Source of the DNA: Nitrospinota bacterium
GTDB taxonomy: Bacteria; UBA8248; JACPRG01
Direction of reading: 5' to 3'
DNA length: 6,110 bases
Assembly (NCBI GenBank): GCA_030740135.1
Contig: JASLXW010000079.1
Location: 5,412-11,521, forward strand
Below are positions 5,340-6,110 of the stretch, piece by piece (the stretch's first letter is position 1; each line of letters starts with the position of its first letter). The notes beneath the pieces were generated by a model, which searched no databases, was not told the DNA's origin, and saw only the letters and a list, made by a program, of their open reading frames with translations. A program made the position numbers and the translations under genes.

Positions 5340-6110
5340 TCAACGAAGACGCCCTCCATTTTCGAGGACATCCCGAAATTTCTCCGCCACCTTCTCGCGA
5401 AGATCGGACGAAGCTTTGTTCACGTTTGAGAATTGATCTTTCCAGCTAAAAGGCCGGCAGGCGTTGATGATAAAGCGGTTGGTGGTGAGCCCTCTGGGGT
5501 CCGTTGTCCCGCGGACCTCCGGGTGGTGAGCGGGATCCACCACCGAGCTATAGCCGTCCCGGATCAGGTCATAATCATCCGCAATCTTTGCCCTTGTGAC
5601 CACCGCCCACATGACTTCGCCCATATCCATGATGTCCACATCGTCGTCAACAATGATGACCCACCGGCCGCAGTATTCCGCGCCCTTCGCGCCCGCGGCG
5701 ATCAGTCCCGCCGCCTTGGCGTGTCCGGCGTAACGCTGCTCAATCGCCACGACCGTAATGAAGCTCGACGTCCCGTATTGCCAGACACCTTTGACGTCGG
5801 GAACCTCGGATGCATCGAGTGCGTCCCAAGTCGAGCCCGCCCAGAAAGGGACCGCGCTCAGCTCTGCCAAGGGGGGACGAAAGGGTGGCGCCCCATAGAT
5901 GATGGGATTGTCCCGATACATGACGACCTTGACCTTGACAACCGCACGCGGCAGCCGGTCTCCCGCATAGTACCCCGTCCACTCGCCGAAGGGGCCTTCC
6001 TCGCGAAGCTCCACTTCCGGGGGCGGGATCTCCCCCTCGATAGCGATCTCAGCCGAAGCCGGTATGGGCAAACCGGTAAGCTCGCCGTGAATGACCGGAA
6101 TGGATTCCCC
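5340..6110 (-). CDS. UbiD-family (prenylated-FMN) decarboxylase, C-terminal part (runs off right edge)
   Basis: The frame is open from base 6110, so the start lies outside the window; 256 residues to the stop are present, about half of a typical 450-500-residue protein. UbiD enzymes reversibly decarboxylate aromatic or alpha,beta-unsaturated acids using prFMN made by a UbiX partner. Visible blocks (window numbering) are LTGLPIPASAEIAIEGEI at about 11-28, EGPFGEWTGYY at 38-48 with both Glu (E38 and E43) corresponding to the catalytic pair E277/E282 of fungal Fdc1, then VDDDVDIMDMGEVMWAV at about 154-170, a core UbiD signature. The TTG at 6071 is an internal Leu (in GLPIP), not a start. The C-terminus (about 40 residues past DPRGLTTNRFI) looks complete. 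The binding-protein gene follows 143 nt downstream on the same strand. Substrate not determinable; quinone-pathway UbiD is less likely given the catabolic neighbours. Confidence 0.92.
   Translation of the reverse strand, partial: GESIPVIHGELTGLPIPASAEIAIEGEIPPPEVELREEGPFGEWTGYYAGDRLPRAVVKVKVVMYRDNPIIYGAPPFRPPLAELSAVPFWAGSTWDALDASEVPDVKGVWQYGTSSFITVVAIEQRYAGHAKAAGLIAAGAKGAEYCGRWVIIVDDDVDIMDMGEVMWAVVTRAKIADDYDLIRDGYSSVVDPAHHPEVRGTTDPRGLTTNRFIINACRPFSWKDQFSNVNKASSDLREKVAEKFRDVLENGGRLR

Noticed and set aside
6069..6071. TTG as the start of the UbiD-like gene
   Set aside because: The frame continues upstream to the window edge with family-like residues (the IHGELTG stretch), so the TTG is an internal Leu codon.

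Overview
The window is GC-rich bacterial DNA. It carries catabolic-type genes with strong G/C preference at third codon positions and AGGAGG-like ribosome binding sites. Nothing fixes the taxon. The mix of hydantoinase/oxoprolinase-family, UbiD-family, SDR, amidohydrolase and NMT1/THI5-type binding-protein genes is the kind seen in soil and subsurface Proteobacteria and related uncultured lineages; that placement is inference only. No RNA genes, CRISPR arrays, transposase genes or phage genes are visible.

Layout. (1) Bases 1-1537, minus strand, transcribed leftwards: an SDR oxidoreductase (707-1537), then a 73-codon ORF (458-679) that looks like the two ends of a xanthine dehydrogenase-family molybdopterin subunit joined together, then the N-terminal 139 codons of a hydantoinase A/oxoprolinase subunit (1-418, running off the left edge). 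Gaps of 27 and 36-39 nt suggest one operon. (2) Bases 1538-1952: a divergent intergenic region with a good minus-strand promoter candidate, a perfect 11-bp inverted repeat and a weaker plus-strand promoter candidate. (3) Bases 1953-about 4125, plus strand: a complete dihydropyrimidinase/hydantoinase-type amidohydrolase, then the N-terminal half of a leucyl aminopeptidase (M29)-like protein whose homology stops abruptly near 4123. (4) Bases 4216-6110, minus strand, convergent to the preceding block: a secreted NMT1/THI5-type ABC substrate-binding protein and, upstream of it, the C-terminal 256 residues of a UbiD-family decarboxylase that enters from the right edge.

Together, the genes suggest uptake and breakdown of a cyclic amide, N-heterocyclic or aromatic compound: the binding protein for import, the amidohydrolase and hydantoinase A for amide or lactam ring opening, the SDR for redox, and UbiD for decarboxylation. 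The substrate cannot be read from the sequence. The main oddities are two damaged genes in one short window (the end-to-end molybdopterin-subunit remnant and the half aminopeptidase). They point either to real deletion or rearrangement or to assembly joins. I see no convincing evidence of a wholly new biological system. The divergent regulatory region and the two broken genes are the places worth a second look.
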